Shown here: positions 11,675 through 21,700 of the stretch, one piece after another
Position numbering within the stretch: position 1 is the stretch's first letter
Layout: every line of letters begins with the position of its first letter
From: Bradyrhizobium sp.
GTDB taxonomy: Bacteria; Pseudomonadota; Alphaproteobacteria; Rhizobiales; Xanthobacteraceae
Length of the DNA: 64,000 nt
Assembly (NCBI RefSeq): GCF_030646015.1
Contig: NZ_JAUSLT010000065.1
Span: 27,373-91,372 of the forward strand
Reading direction: 5' to 3'
Position numbers and translations under genes: made by a program
Notes under the pieces: model-generated
The model's database searches: none
What the model saw: only the letters and a program-made list of their open reading frames with translations
What the model was told of the DNA's origin: nothing

Positions 11675-12715
11675 ATGACTTTGGAGAAAACCGATCTTCT
11701 CGCGCGCTTTCAGGGCCGTCTCAGTCTGCCGCTGATCGCGGCGCCGATGTTTCTGGTCTCCGGTGTCGAGCTGGTGGCGGCGGCCTGCCGCAATGGCGTG
11801 ATCGGATCGTTTCCCACGGTGAACTGCCGCAGCCCCGAACAGCTCGATGGTTGGCTCGGCGACATCGAGGACCGGCTGCGCCGTCATTCCGATGAAACCG
11901 GAAAACCCGCAGCACCGATCTGTCCGAACCTGATCGTGCATCGTTCCAACGCGCGGCTTGAAGCTGATCTGCAAGTGCTGCTGCGACACCGGCCCGAACT
12001 CGTCATCACCTCGGTCGGTTCACCTGAGCCGGTGCTGGCGCCGCTGCATGATGCGGGCGCGCTTGTGTTCGCCGATGTCGCCAGCATCCGCCATGCCGAG
12101 CGCGCGGTGGCATCAGGCGCCGACGGGCTGGTGTTGTTGACGGCCGGGGCGGGCGGCCAGACCGGCTGGCTCAATCCCTTCGTGTTCGTCCGTGCCGTGC
12201 GCGCCTTTTTCGACGGGCCGATCGTGCTGGCCGGCGGCATCGGCGACGGCCATGCGCTGCGCGCCGCGCGGGCGCTCGGCTGCGACCTCGCTTATATGGG
12301 CACCAGGTTCATCGCCACCGCCGAGAGCATGGCCGACCCCAGGTACAAGGCGATGCTGGTCGCCAGCAGCGCCGACGACATCTTGCTGACCACGGCCTTC
12401 ACCGGCCTGCAGACCAACATGCTGCGGCCGTCGATTGTCGCCGCCGGCCTCGATCCTGAAGACCTGCCGCAGCGCGGCGCGATCGACATCGGCAAGGATA
12501 TCGACATCGGCGCCCGCGACCCTTCTACGCCAGAGGCTTCGACGGGCCCTGAGAGCCAGCCCGCCGAAGCTTTAGCGAAGGCGGGAAGCCGCCCGGCGCG
12601 CTGGCGCGATATCTGGAGCGCGGGGCATTCGACCTCGGGGGTCACTGCGGTGCTGTCGGTTGACGACCTCGTGGCCCAGACGCTGGCCGAGTACCGCGCC
12701 GCTGCAGCGCGATAG
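11675..12715 (+). CDS. Nitronate monooxygenase family protein (second copy)
   Basis: Start MTLEKTDLLARFQGRLSLPLIAAPMFLVSGVELVAAACRNGVIGSFPTVNCR; paralog of 8030-8998. Confidence 0.8.
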   Translation: MTLEKTDLLARFQGRLSLPLIAAPMFLVSGVELVAAACRNGVIGSFPTVNCRSPEQLDGWLGDIEDRLRRHSDETGKPAAPICPNLIVHRSNARLEADLQVLLRHRPELVITSVGSPEPVLAPLHDAGALVFADVASIRHAERAVASGADGLVLLTAGAGGQTGWLNPFVFVRAVRAFFDGPIVLAGGIGDGHALRAARALGCDLAYMGTRFIATAESMADPRYKAMLVASSADDILLTTAFTGLQTNMLRPSIVAAGLDPEDLPQRGAIDIGKDIDIGARDPSTPEASTGPESQPAEALAKAGSRPARWRDIWSAGHSTSGVTAVLSVDDLVAQTLAEYRAAAAR

Positions 12716-12816
12716 AACGGGTCACCGCATAGCGCCCCTGCGACAAAGCGCTTTCAAGCCGCCGGCCACACCGTATAGAACACCGGCCACAGGTTTCTCG
12801 CCCCGAAGGACAGCCC

Positions 12817-14661
12817 ATGCCAGCCTACCGCTCCAGGACCACCACCCACGGCCGCAACATGGCGGGCGCCCGCGGCCTGTGGCGCGCCACCGGCATGAAG
12901 AACGAGGACTTCGGCAAGCCGATCATCGCCGTGGTCAATTCGTTCACCCAGTTCGTGCCGGGCCATGTCCATCTCAAGGACCTCGGCCAGCTGGTGGCGC
13001 GCGAGATCGAAAAGGCCGGCGGCGTCGCCAAGGAATTCAACACCATCGCGGTCGATGACGGCATCGCGATGGGCCATGACGGCATGCTCTACAGCCTGCC
13101 GTCGCGCGAAATCATTGCCGACAGCGTCGAATACATGGTCAACGCGCATTGCGCCGACGCCATGGTCTGCATCTCCAACTGCGACAAGATCACGCCGGGC
13201 ATGCTGATGGCGGCGCTGCGCATCAACATCCCGACCGTGTTCGTGTCGGGCGGGCCGATGGAATCCGGCAAGGTCAGCATCAAGGGCAAGATCCGGTCGG
13301 TCGACCTGATCGACGCCATGGTCGCGGCTGCCGACGAGTCGGTCAGCGACGCCGATGTCGAGACCATCGAGCGCTCCGCCTGTCCGACCTGCGGCTCGTG
13401 CTCGGGCATGTTCACCGCCAACTCGATGAACTGCCTGACCGAGGCGCTGGGCCTGGCGCTGCCCGGCAACGGCTCGGTGCTGGCGACCCATGCCGATCGC
13501 AAGGGGCTGTTCGTCGAAGCCGGCCACCTGATCGTCGATCTGGCGCGCCGCTATTACGAGCAGGACGACGAGAGCGCGCTGCCGCGCAAGATCGCCAGCT
13601 TCAAGGCGTTCGAGAACGCCATGACGCTGGATATCGCGATGGGCGGCTCGACCAACACCGTGCTGCATCTGCTGGCCGCCGCCTATGAAGGCGAGATCCC
13701 CTTCACCATGCAGGATATCGACCGGCTGTCGCGCCGGGTGCCGGTGCTGTGCAAGGTGGCGCCCTCGGTGCCCGACGTGCATCTCGAGGACGTGCATCGC
13801 GCCGGCGGCGTGATGGCGATCCTCGGCGAACTCGACCGCGCCAACCTGATCCATCGCGAACTGCCGATGGTGCACGCCAGGTCGCTGGAGGACGCCCTGA
13901 ACCGCTGGGACATCAAGCGGACCAAGAGCGAGAGCGTGCGAAAATTCTTCATGGCGGCGCCGGGCAACGTGCCGACCCAGGTGGCCTTCAGCCAGGAACG
14001 CCGCTTCGAGGAACTCGATACCGACCGCGCGACGGGCTGCGTCCGCGACCTCGCGCATGCCTATTCGAAGGACGGCGGCCTCGCCGTGCTCTCGGGCAAT
14101 CTGGCGCTCGACGGCTGCATCGTGAAGACCGCCGGGGTCGACGAGAGCATCCTGAAATTCGAGGGGCCGGCGCGGATTTTCGAAAGCCAGGACGCCGCGG
14201 TCGAGGGTATTCTCGGCGGCAAGATCAAGCCCGGCGACGTCGTCGTGGTGCGTTACGAAGGCCCGCGCGGCGGTCCGGGCATGCAGGAGATGCTGTACCC
14301 GACCAGCTACCTCAAATCGAAGGGGCTCGGCAAAGTCTGCGCGCTGGTCACCGACGGCCGCTTCTCCGGCGGCTCCTCGGGACTTTCGATCGGGCATCTT
14401 TCGCCGGAAGCCGCTGAAGGCGGCCTGATCGGCCTCGTGGAGGACGGCGACCGCATCCGCATCGACATTCCCGCCCGCTCGATCAGCCTCGTGGTGGACG
14501 ACGCGGTGCTGGCGCAGCGCCGCGCGGCGATGCTGGGCCGCGGGGCCGAGGCATGGAAGCCGGCGAAGAAGCGCCCCCGCAAGATCACGATGGCGCTGAA
14601 GGCCTATGCCGCGCTGACCACCAGCGCCGCCCGCGGCGCGGTGCGCGTGGTGCCGGATTAG
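12817..14661 (+). CDS. ilvD: Dihydroxy-acid dehydratase
   Basis: [62 protein letters not shown]. Confidence 0.97.
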   Translation: MPAYRSRTTTHGRNMAGARGLWRATGMKNEDFGKPIIAVVNSFTQFVPGHVHLKDLGQLVAREIEKAGGVAKEFNTIAVDDGIAMGHDGMLYSLPSREIIADSVEYMVNAHCADAMVCISNCDKITPGMLMAALRINIPTVFVSGGPMESGKVSIKGKIRSVDLIDAMVAAADESVSDADVETIERSACPTCGSCSGMFTANSMNCLTEALGLALPGNGSVLATHADRKGLFVEAGHLIVDLARRYYEQDDESALPRKIASFKAFENAMTLDIAMGGSTNTVLHLLAAAYEGEIPFTMQDIDRLSRRVPVLCKVAPSVPDVHLEDVHRAGGVMAILGELDRANLIHRELPMVHARSLEDALNRWDIKRTKSESVRKFFMAAPGNVPTQVAFSQERRFEELDTDRATGCVRDLAHAYSKDGGLAVLSGNLALDGCIVKTAGVDESILKFEGPARIFESQDAAVEGILGGKIKPGDVVVVRYEGPRGGPGMQEMLYPTSYLKSKGLGKVCALVTDGRFSGGSSGLSIGHLSPEAAEGGLIGLVEDGDRIRIDIPARSISLVVDDAVLAQRRAAMLGRGAEAWKPAKKRPRKITMALKAYAALTTSAARGAVRVVPD

Positions 14662-14663
14662 CG

Positions 14664-14795
14664 TCTTCCTCACCTCGCCCCGCTTGCGGGGAGAGGTCGA
14701 CGCGCGAAGCGCGGCGGGTGAGGGGGACTCTCGACAGACTGAACTTGTGGAGAGTCCCCCTCACCCCGACCCTCTCCCCGCAAGCGGGCGAGGGA
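14664..14795. repeat. Intergenic palindromic repeat (ctcgccccgcttgcggggagagg ... cctctccccgcaagcgggcgagg)
   Basis: Inverted arms directly after the ilvD stop, with an inner gagggggactctc/gagagtccccctc stem. Confidence 0.7.
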
Positions 14796-14965
14796 GAAGT
14801 GGTCCGTCGCTTCCATCTCAACCCATCACGCTCGCGCACCGTGACACTACGGATTCACCCCGCCTTAACGCGCCGTTAACCGTCTCGCTCCAAGAATCGG
14901 TTCCAGGCCCTTTCCGTCGCCAAGCGCGCCGGGACGGCCAGAGCCGCCGTTCAAGGGGATGCGAT

Positions 14966-15211
14966 ATGGATCTCGAGACGCTGTTTGCCAAAACCCCGGC
15001 CACCATCGACGAGATCAGGGCCCGGGTGGCCTATGCGCTCGAACGGCACCCTTTGTGCCGCAGCGTGCAATTCGACATCGTCTCGATGCCCCGCACCCCC
15101 AAGGGCAACTGGACCATCAGCCTGAAATCGGTGGCGCCGGACGCGCTGTGGGAGGCCTCCGATATCGTTGCCGATATCCAGGAAGCCTACGAACTGGCGG
15201 TTGCGGCCTGA
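14966..15211 (+). CDS. Small conserved hypothetical protein (81 aa)
   Basis: In-frame ATG 14966; MDLETLFAKTPATIDEIRARVAYALERHPLCRSVQFDIVSMPRTPKGNWTISLKSVAP. Confidence 0.6.
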   Translation: MDLETLFAKTPATIDEIRARVAYALERHPLCRSVQFDIVSMPRTPKGNWTISLKSVAPDALWEASDIVADIQEAYELAVAA

Positions 15212-15338
15212 AATTAACCATTTTGGCAGCGATTCTGCCCGAATTGGGCCCTGCCGCAGGGGCGGCATGGTTAGGCCTTAATTAATTCCCAGTTATCGTG
15301 AAAGTGATCAGGGTCGCCTTAAGGAAACGGAGAGCTGC

Positions 15339-15986
15339 TTGACGCGGGTAACGACGATCATCGCGCTGACCTGTTTCCTCGTGTTCGGTGCCACCGCTGC
15401 CAGCATTCTCGGCCGCGACAGCGTCCCGGGCGCCCGGCTGGAAATGGCCGCCGCGTCGCTTTCCCAAAGCCCTGTCTCCAACAAGGCGGCCAAGCAGGAC
15501 AAGCTGACGGTTGCCGCCACCTTCGCGCTGGCCTCGTTCGGACCGCCGCAGGACGCCACCCTGAGCGAACCGCTGCGCCAGGCCTTTGCCGCCGCAGGCC
15601 CCGCCGATCTGGTGCCGCCGCCGGTCGCCGCCCCGCAGGCGCCGCAGAAGCCGAAGGTCGTCGCCAAGCCGCAGCCGCCGGTTCAAAAGCCCTACGCGCT
15701 GCTCAGCGACGCGCAGATCGCCGGCATCAAGGAGCGCCTCCAGCTTTCTTCCTCACAGCAATCCTACTGGCCGGCGGTGGAAACCGCGTTGCGCGGCATC
15801 GCCCGCAAGATCCACGCGAGCCGCAAGTCCGATCCCGGCGCCCTGATCGATCCCGATGCCGAGGAAGTCCAGCAGCTGAAGTCGGCGGCGATGCCGCTGT
15901 TGTTCCAGCTGCGCGAAGACCAGAAGCGCGAAGTGCGCACGCTCGCCCGCATCATCGGCCTGGAAAAAGTCGCCTCGATGATTTGA
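15339..15986 (+). CDS. Hypothetical exported or membrane-anchored protein
   Basis: TTG start, hydrophobic N-terminus (IIALTCFLVFGATAASIL), Pro/Ala linker, helical C-terminus. Confidence 0.6.
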   Translation: MTRVTTIIALTCFLVFGATAASILGRDSVPGARLEMAAASLSQSPVSNKAAKQDKLTVAATFALASFGPPQDATLSEPLRQAFAAAGPADLVPPPVAAPQAPQKPKVVAKPQPPVQKPYALLSDAQIAGIKERLQLSSSQQSYWPAVETALRGIARKIHASRKSDPGALIDPDAEEVQQLKSAAMPLLFQLREDQKREVRTLARIIGLEKVASMI

Positions 15987-16024
15987 GGGTGGCGCTACGG
16001 TCGCTGCTCGAGGTCGACGCCCCG

Positions 16025-16165
16025 CTCCCTCATGGTGAGGAGCGCGTCGGGTAGCGCCCTTGCGCTGCCTGACGCGCGTCTCGAACCATCTGGCAGGTCG
16101 CCTGCTGCCATCCTTCGAGACGCCGCGCGACGCGCGCGCGGCTCCTCAGGATGAGGTCGTCATTT
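16025..16165. repeat. Intergenic palindromic repeat (ctcatggtgaggag ... catccttcgagacgc ... gctcctcaggatgagg)
   Basis: Multiple self-complementary blocks in a noncoding gap; resembles a common Bradyrhizobiaceae intergenic repeat. Confidence 0.55.
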
Positions 16166-16190
16166 GCAGCACCTCGGTCCGTTCCCCGCC

Positions 16191-16412
16191 TCACCCGCCG
16201 CGCGATTCCACCACCTTGCGGCAGGAATCCGAAAGCTTGGTCTTGTTCTCCTTCAGGCAGGCGTTCATCTGCGGCGGCTTGCCGATATGCTCGGCGCAGA
16301 ATTTTCCGGCATCGGAACGGCAGGCCATCTGCTCCTGCGGGCTCGGTTGCGCGCCCGCCGATGCGCTGCCGGCTAGCAGCAGGACGAGTGAGACAAATAC
16401 CGACTTGTTCAT
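16191..16412 (-). CDS. Small secreted Cys-containing protein (cysteine-rich-repeat-like)
   Basis: Signal peptide plus CRSDAGKFCAEHIGKPPQMNACLKENKTKLSDSCRKVVE. Confidence 0.65.
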   Translation of the reverse strand: MNKSVFVSLVLLLAGSASAGAQPSPQEQMACRSDAGKFCAEHIGKPPQMNACLKENKTKLSDSCRKVVESRGG

Positions 16413-16696
16413 GGATCACCTTTCGACAATTTGATGGGTTGGATTTGCAAGTGGCCGGAACATCCTCGCCGCGTGGGCCACGGTCCATGCCATGTTCATG
16501 GCATCAGGCGATCCGCCCGATGTCGGCTTTGGCGAAGGGGCTGGCGCGATGAATAGGGGCTGAATGGCAGCGCCGGCCATCACCCCATCTTCATGGGATG
16601 TTTTCGCGCGCGGCGATGGTTCACCAACATCCCGCGTCAGCGGCGATGACCGTCCGGTCGTTCGCCTGGGCTGCACGACCAATCAGGAGAGATGAG

Positions 16697-16996
16697 ATGT
16701 TGAAGAAGGCAGGATGGCTGGGCGCCGGTTTGACCTTGACGGCGCTTGCGACACTGGCGTCGATTTCACTGGGTGCCGCCACCGCTGAAGCCGCGGTGGT
16801 CTATTGCAAGACCGTCGGCGTGCCGAAGGGCTGCGTGGTTCGGCCGACCGCGGCGGTGGTTGCAGCGCCGGTGGTCGCGGCGCCAGTGGCTGCCGCCGCG
16901 GTGGCGACGCCGGGGGTTGGCGCGCCGGGTGTCGGCGTCCGCGCCGGCACGCCGATGAATCGCGGCGGCCCGGTCAACCGCGTCGGTCGCCGCTGA
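16697..16996 (+). CDS. Small secreted Ala/Val/Pro-rich protein
   Basis: In-frame ATG 16697 after gaga RBS; MLKKAGWLGAGLTLTALATLASISLGAATAEAAVVYCKTVGVPKGCVVRP. Confidence 0.5.
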   Translation: MLKKAGWLGAGLTLTALATLASISLGAATAEAAVVYCKTVGVPKGCVVRPTAAVVAAPVVAAPVAAAAVATPGVGAPGVGVRAGTPMNRGGPVNRVGRR

Positions 16997-17007
16997 ACAA
17001 CCAACGC

Positions 17008-18951
17008 TCAACCGGCAGCGGCATCGCTGTCGGGAAAGCGGCGGGGCAATGTCAGCCTGACGCGGGTGCCGCCGGCGTCCGAGGTCAGCTCCAGCTCCGC
17101 GCCGCAGCGTGCGGCGCGGCTTCGCATGTTGCGCAGGCCGCGCGCCGCATGTTGCCCGGCCGCGGCTTCGCCATTTGTAGCCAGTTCAAAACCCTTGCCG
17201 TCGTCCTCGATGGTGATGCGGCCACGCGCGATGCCCTGGGTGTCAACCGATGTTTCGATGCTCACGGTGATGCGCCGCGCCCCGGCGTGCTTGACGGCGT
17301 TGGTCACGGCCTCGTCGAGCAGCCGTATGATCTGGATGACGTGCCAGGGCCTGAGTTCGGGATGGACCGGCAGGCCCTGCGGGCCGACCGCCCGCCACAC
17401 CAGCGCAATGTCATGCGGCCGCAGCTGCGCGGTGACCCGCTCGCGCCACGAGCCCAGCGCCAGCATCAGGTCGCCGCCGATATCGTCCATGGAATCGATG
17501 ACGAGACGAAGATCCTTCAGCGCCGCCCGGGCCGCGTCGCCGATTCCGGCACCGGCATTGCCGCGCTCGCTGAGGGCTACGATGCTGACGAGCTGACCGC
17601 CGAGGCCGTCATGCAGGTCGCGCATCAGGCGGGTTCGCTCGCGCGCCAGCGCCGCCGCGCGGGCGCGTTCTTCCTCTCTGACAAAACTGGCCTTCAGCTT
17701 GTCCTCGGCCTCGCGCACCAGGGTGACCATGCTGGCGGCAAAACCGTCGACCTGGTTGAGCGCGCGGGCGAAGCGCCAGGTCAACGCGGCGCCGATCGCC
17801 ACCAGCATGGCCGAATAAGACAGCCGTGCGAGCAGGATGCGCCGGCTGGGCACGAGCTGCAGCACCGAGAGCAGGTCGAGCGCCCAGCAGGTCAGCACGA
17901 TCGTCAGCGCGCAGCCGAGCATGACGCTGGCCGCATCCTGCCGCCGCCACACCGAGTGGCCGGCCACGACCGTCAGCGCGATGAGACACAGGCCGACGGT
18001 CGGCGCGCCGACCAGCAGAAAGGCATCGCGGCTGAGCGTCGCATCGCCGACCAACCCGGCAGCCGCGACCACAAGGCCGGGCGCGAAGATCAGCCAGCCG
18101 TAACGCGGCCATTTCCAGCCGAAGAACAATAGCGCGAAGGTCAGCACCAGCGCGCTTTCTAGCGGCGCCGCGGAGATCAACATCGCGTTGAGCCTCGAGA
18201 ACGCCGAATCCTCCAGCGGCGTCTGCAAAAAAGCCTGGGCGACGCCGAGCGCCATCGCCGCGGCCAGCACGCCATAGGCCGGCTCGTGGCGCCGCATCAC
18301 CCACATGATGCCGAGGATCACGGCGAGGATCGCCTGCCAGGCCGAAAACACCACCGGCAAGGTGACGAACAGCAGCGTCCGCATGTCGTAGCTCGGCCGC
18401 AGCTCGGCGTCCGGGCCGACATAGAGGCGATCGAGAAAGCCCCTGATCGGACCCCATACGAACAGGCGGATGGTGAGATCGTTGGCGCCCTCGCGCAGCA
18501 GCGAGGCCGGGATGACCGCGATTTCAGGCGCATTGCGATCGGGACGGTTGGCGGCGGGATTGCGCCGGCTGTCCAGGATCACGACGCCGTTGATGGCGAC
18601 CTCGACGCCGTTGGTGAAGCGCGGCAGCAAGACCGACCACGCGCCTTGCGGCTCGCCGCCGGCCCAAGTGGCTGGCCATGTGAACCGGCCGCTGTAGAGC
18701 GGCGGATCGTTCATCGTATAGCGCGAAGCGGTGAAGTGCGGCAGCGTCACCGGCTGCTCGACGCCGTGCTCGCGCAGGCTGAAATCGGTGACGAGATAAC
18801 GCGGGGAGGGCTCCGGCGGCGGGATGCGCAGCACCACCAGGCACAGCACGATGATGAACGGCTGGAGCAGGAGATACTGCACCAGCAGTGTGGCCCGCTT
18901 CGGCCAGCGGCGGCGGCCTGTAGAGGCGGTCGTCGGCGCCGCGTCGCTCAC
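17008..18951 (-). CDS. Membrane sensor histidine kinase (HisKA_3/NarL-type)
   Basis: LMRDLHDGLGGQLVSIVAL H-box, ATPase region AVTNAVKHAGA...IEDDGKGF, several TM segments. Confidence 0.85.
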   Translation of the reverse strand: MSDAAPTTASTGRRRWPKRATLLVQYLLLQPFIIVLCLVVLRIPPPEPSPRYLVTDFSLREHGVEQPVTLPHFTASRYTMNDPPLYSGRFTWPATWAGGEPQGAWSVLLPRFTNGVEVAINGVVILDSRRNPAANRPDRNAPEIAVIPASLLREGANDLTIRLFVWGPIRGFLDRLYVGPDAELRPSYDMRTLLFVTLPVVFSAWQAILAVILGIMWVMRRHEPAYGVLAAAMALGVAQAFLQTPLEDSAFSRLNAMLISAAPLESALVLTFALLFFGWKWPRYGWLIFAPGLVVAAAGLVGDATLSRDAFLLVGAPTVGLCLIALTVVAGHSVWRRQDAASVMLGCALTIVLTCWALDLLSVLQLVPSRRILLARLSYSAMLVAIGAALTWRFARALNQVDGFAASMVTLVREAEDKLKASFVREEERARAAALARERTRLMRDLHDGLGGQLVSIVALSERGNAGAGIGDAARAALKDLRLVIDSMDDIGGDLMLALGSWRERVTAQLRPHDIALVWRAVGPQGLPVHPELRPWHVIQIIRLLDEAVTNAVKHAGARRITVSIETSVDTQGIARGRITIEDDGKGFELATNGEAAAGQHAARGLRNMRSRAARCGAELELTSDAGGTRVRLTLPRRFPDSDAAAG

Positions 18952-19625
18952 AACCGGATCAGGCCCTGCTGCAGCGCCTCGAACACCGCCTCGCCGCGGG
19001 TATGGACTTCCAGCTTGCGGTAGATGTTCTTGATATGGCCGGGAACGGTCTGGCGCGACAGCCCGAGATGGCCGGCGATCTCGGCATAACTAAAGCCCTT
19101 GGCGATGCCCCAGAGGATATCGATCTCGCGCGGCGTCAGCTTGGCCGTGTTGAGCGGCGGGCCGGGCGGCGGCTCCGCGGTGCTCTGGGTCCGGCGCACG
19201 ATGAAGCGGGCGATCGACGCCGAGATCGGCGAATGTCCGGCCACCAGCTCGCGCACGGTGGCGGCGATGTCGGTCGGAAACGCGTCTTTCAACAGATAGC
19301 CGGTGGCGCCGACGGTGATGGCGGAGATCACGCTCTCCTCGTCGCCGAGAATCGAGATCACCATGATTTCGGTGTCGGGATAGCGCAGCCGGGTCTCGCG
19401 GATCAGCTCATTGCCGTGGCCGTCCGGCAGCTGCAGATCAGTCAACAGCACCTTTGGTCCGGCTTGCGCCAGGCTGGCGCGGGCCTCGGCCAGGGTCGCT
19501 GCCGAGGTGACGTGGAATCCGGCCTTGGCCAGCGCGTCCTGCAGCCGCCACAAGGTCGGCGCGTCGTCCTCGACCAGCAAAATCGAGATCGGCTGCGCCG
19601 CGCCCTGATCGCTCAACACACTCAT
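18948..19625 (-). CDS. LuxR/NarL-family response regulator
   Basis: ILLVEDDAPTLWRLQDAL receiver, LLTDLQLPDGHG, C-terminal LTPREIDILWGIAKGFSYAEIAGHLGLSRQTVPGHIKNIYRKL; 4-bp overlap with the kinase. Confidence 0.9.
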   Translation of the reverse strand: MSVLSDQGAAQPISILLVEDDAPTLWRLQDALAKAGFHVTSAATLAEARASLAQAGPKVLLTDLQLPDGHGNELIRETRLRYPDTEIMVISILGDEESVISAITVGATGYLLKDAFPTDIAATVRELVAGHSPISASIARFIVRRTQSTAEPPPGPPLNTAKLTPREIDILWGIAKGFSYAEIAGHLGLSRQTVPGHIKNIYRKLEVHTRGEAVFEALQQGLIRL

Positions 19626-19813
19626 CCATCCTGTCCCGGCTGCCTTCCCGTGGCAGAGACAGTTTAGCCTCGGGAACCGGTTTGGCGACAGCCATGTTCA
19701 TGGGGCATCGGCCAAGGAGGCTTCTTTGAATGCTCGCCGTTCAGGCGGGGTTCAGCACCGGGCCGCCGGAACATCGGTACGACAGGCGCGTTTTCAGCCG
19801 AAGGAGTTTCGAC

Positions 19814-20440
19814 ATGCGCGCTTCGACGGCCTATTTTGCAGGAGCCGGAACCGTGATCGTCGCGATCGTCGGCGGTATCGGCGGCGGCCTCCTGTTTGCG
19901 GACATTGTCAGTCCGAAAGCTCCCAAACAGGAGATGACCCGGCTGGAACAGCGCATGTCGTCGCAACCGATCGACGTGAAAGCCGGAGCGGAACCGACGG
20001 TAAATCCGGGAGCGCCACCGTCATCCACGACAGCGGCGGCGCCCATTGTTCCCGAAGCGCCTCCGACGCAGCCCGAAGCCAAAATCGCGCCGGCTGCCAC
20101 GCCACGGGCTGATACCGTGGCGGCGACCCAGCCCGCCGTTCCCGTTACCGAAGCTCCGGCATCGCCGCCGGCCGCACAGAAGCAGGCCGCCACGGCGCCC
20201 GAAGATTCCCTTGCCAAGGCCAAGGACATCGACATCAAGCGCGCCGCGACCGAGAAACGCCGCGGCGAGCGCCGCCGGCAGTGGTCCGAGAAGCGGCGCT
20301 ACCAGCGGCGGGAGGACCCGGATCAAGAGTTGCGCGAGGTCGAGGCCAAGGTGCGGGAAGAAACGGAAACCACGGGGTTTTTTGGCACCGAGCCGGTGCG
20401 CTCCGAGGGACGCCGGATCCGTATCATCGATCTGGATTAA
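19814..20440 (+). CDS. Hypothetical membrane-anchored protein, Pro/Ala-rich with basic C-terminus
   Basis: In-frame ATG 19814; one TM segment then low-complexity A/P region and KRRGERRRQWSEKRRYQRRE. Confidence 0.55.
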   Translation: MRASTAYFAGAGTVIVAIVGGIGGGLLFADIVSPKAPKQEMTRLEQRMSSQPIDVKAGAEPTVNPGAPPSSTTAAAPIVPEAPPTQPEAKIAPAATPRADTVAATQPAVPVTEAPASPPAAQKQAATAPEDSLAKAKDIDIKRAATEKRRGERRRQWSEKRRYQRREDPDQELREVEAKVREETETTGFFGTEPVRSEGRRIRIIDLD

Positions 20441-20822
20441 GCCGTTTAGTCCAGATTCCGGCTACTGCGTGAGTTGTGAGCTTGCGCTACTACTGGGCAA
20501 TTGCACAAATATACGGCAGCGCACTCGCCGCAGGCAGCGAAATATCAAGCCAAATACTGCCACGGTTTCAACCCCTTCTGCCAATCCCAGTGTTGGCATG
20601 TCGATTGCTCTGTCTTTCTCAGGTCAATGACGACTGCCGTCCACCGGATTGCTGAAGCCGACGCAGGCTGAAGTGCAGGGGCAGCTCGAAGCGACCTTTC
20701 AAGAGGCAGCTTGGCGCAGTCGTCGCGATGTCCATCCCGCAAGGGGGTGGCGCATGCCTCCCTGTTTCCGATCGGAGCCGGTCCCGCGCGCTCATCCGAT
20801 TCAACAACAGGGGAAAAACTTA

Positions 20823-21635
20823 ATGGCCTATCTCGCGCCTTCGGAATTCGTCACCAAGATGGTGGACGCCGGCGAAGCCAAGATCTTCATGTCCACCAGG
20901 GACACCGTCATCCGGGCCTATATGGCCGGTGCGATCCTGGCATTGGCCGCGGCCTTCGCGGTGAGCGTCACCGTCTCGACCGGCGTTCCGTTCGTGGGTG
21001 CCGCGATGTTTCCGGTCGGCTTCTGCATGCTCTATCTGTTCGGCTTCGATCTTCTGACCGGCGTGTTTGTGCTGTGTCCGCTGGCGCTCATCGACAAGCG
21101 CCCCGGTGTCACCATCGGCGGCGTGCTGCGCAACTGGAGCCTGGTGTTCATCGGTAATTTCGCCGGCGCCTTTACGGTCGCCGTGATGATGGCGGTCGTC
21201 TTCACCTTCGGCTTCACCTCGCCGCCGGACAAGGTCGGCCAGGTCATCGGCACCATCGGCGAAGGCCGTACCGTCGGCTACGCCGCGCATGGCGCGGGCG
21301 GCATGCTGACGCTGTTCATCCGCGGCATGCTCTGCAACTGGATGGTCTCGGCCGGCGTCGTCGGCGCCATGATCTCGACCACGGTCAGCGGCAAGGTGAT
21401 CGCGATGTGGATGCCGATCATGCTGTTCTTCTTCATGACCTTCGAGCATTCCATCGTGAACATGTTCCTGTTCCCGTCGGGCCTGCTGCTCGGCGCCAAA
21501 TTCTCGATCATGGATTATTTGATCTGGAACGAGATCCCGACCGTGGTCGGCAATCTGGTCGGCGGCCTCGCCTTCACCGGACTGACGCTGTACGCCACCC
21601 ACGTCAAGACCGCGCCGAAGCGCGGGATCGCCTGA
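20823..21635 (+). CDS. Formate/nitrite transporter (FNT) family channel
   Basis: Six-TM FNT layout; LRNWSLVFIGNFAGAF, RGMLCNWMVSAGV, FEHSIVNMFLFPSGLLLGA. Confidence 0.88.
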   Translation: MAYLAPSEFVTKMVDAGEAKIFMSTRDTVIRAYMAGAILALAAAFAVSVTVSTGVPFVGAAMFPVGFCMLYLFGFDLLTGVFVLCPLALIDKRPGVTIGGVLRNWSLVFIGNFAGAFTVAVMMAVVFTFGFTSPPDKVGQVIGTIGEGRTVGYAAHGAGGMLTLFIRGMLCNWMVSAGVVGAMISTTVSGKVIAMWMPIMLFFFMTFEHSIVNMFLFPSGLLLGAKFSIMDYLIWNEIPTVVGNLVGGLAFTGLTLYATHVKTAPKRGIA

Positions 21636-21700
21636 TCGCGATTGACTTTACGGGGCCTCATCCTACTCAGGGTGAGGCCATCAGGCCCTGGCGTCAAAAG

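Noticed and set aside
12754-14673. 639-aa reverse-strand ORF
   Set aside because: Fully antisense to ilvD, low-complexity His/Arg/Ala-rich translation typical of high-GC shadow ORFs.
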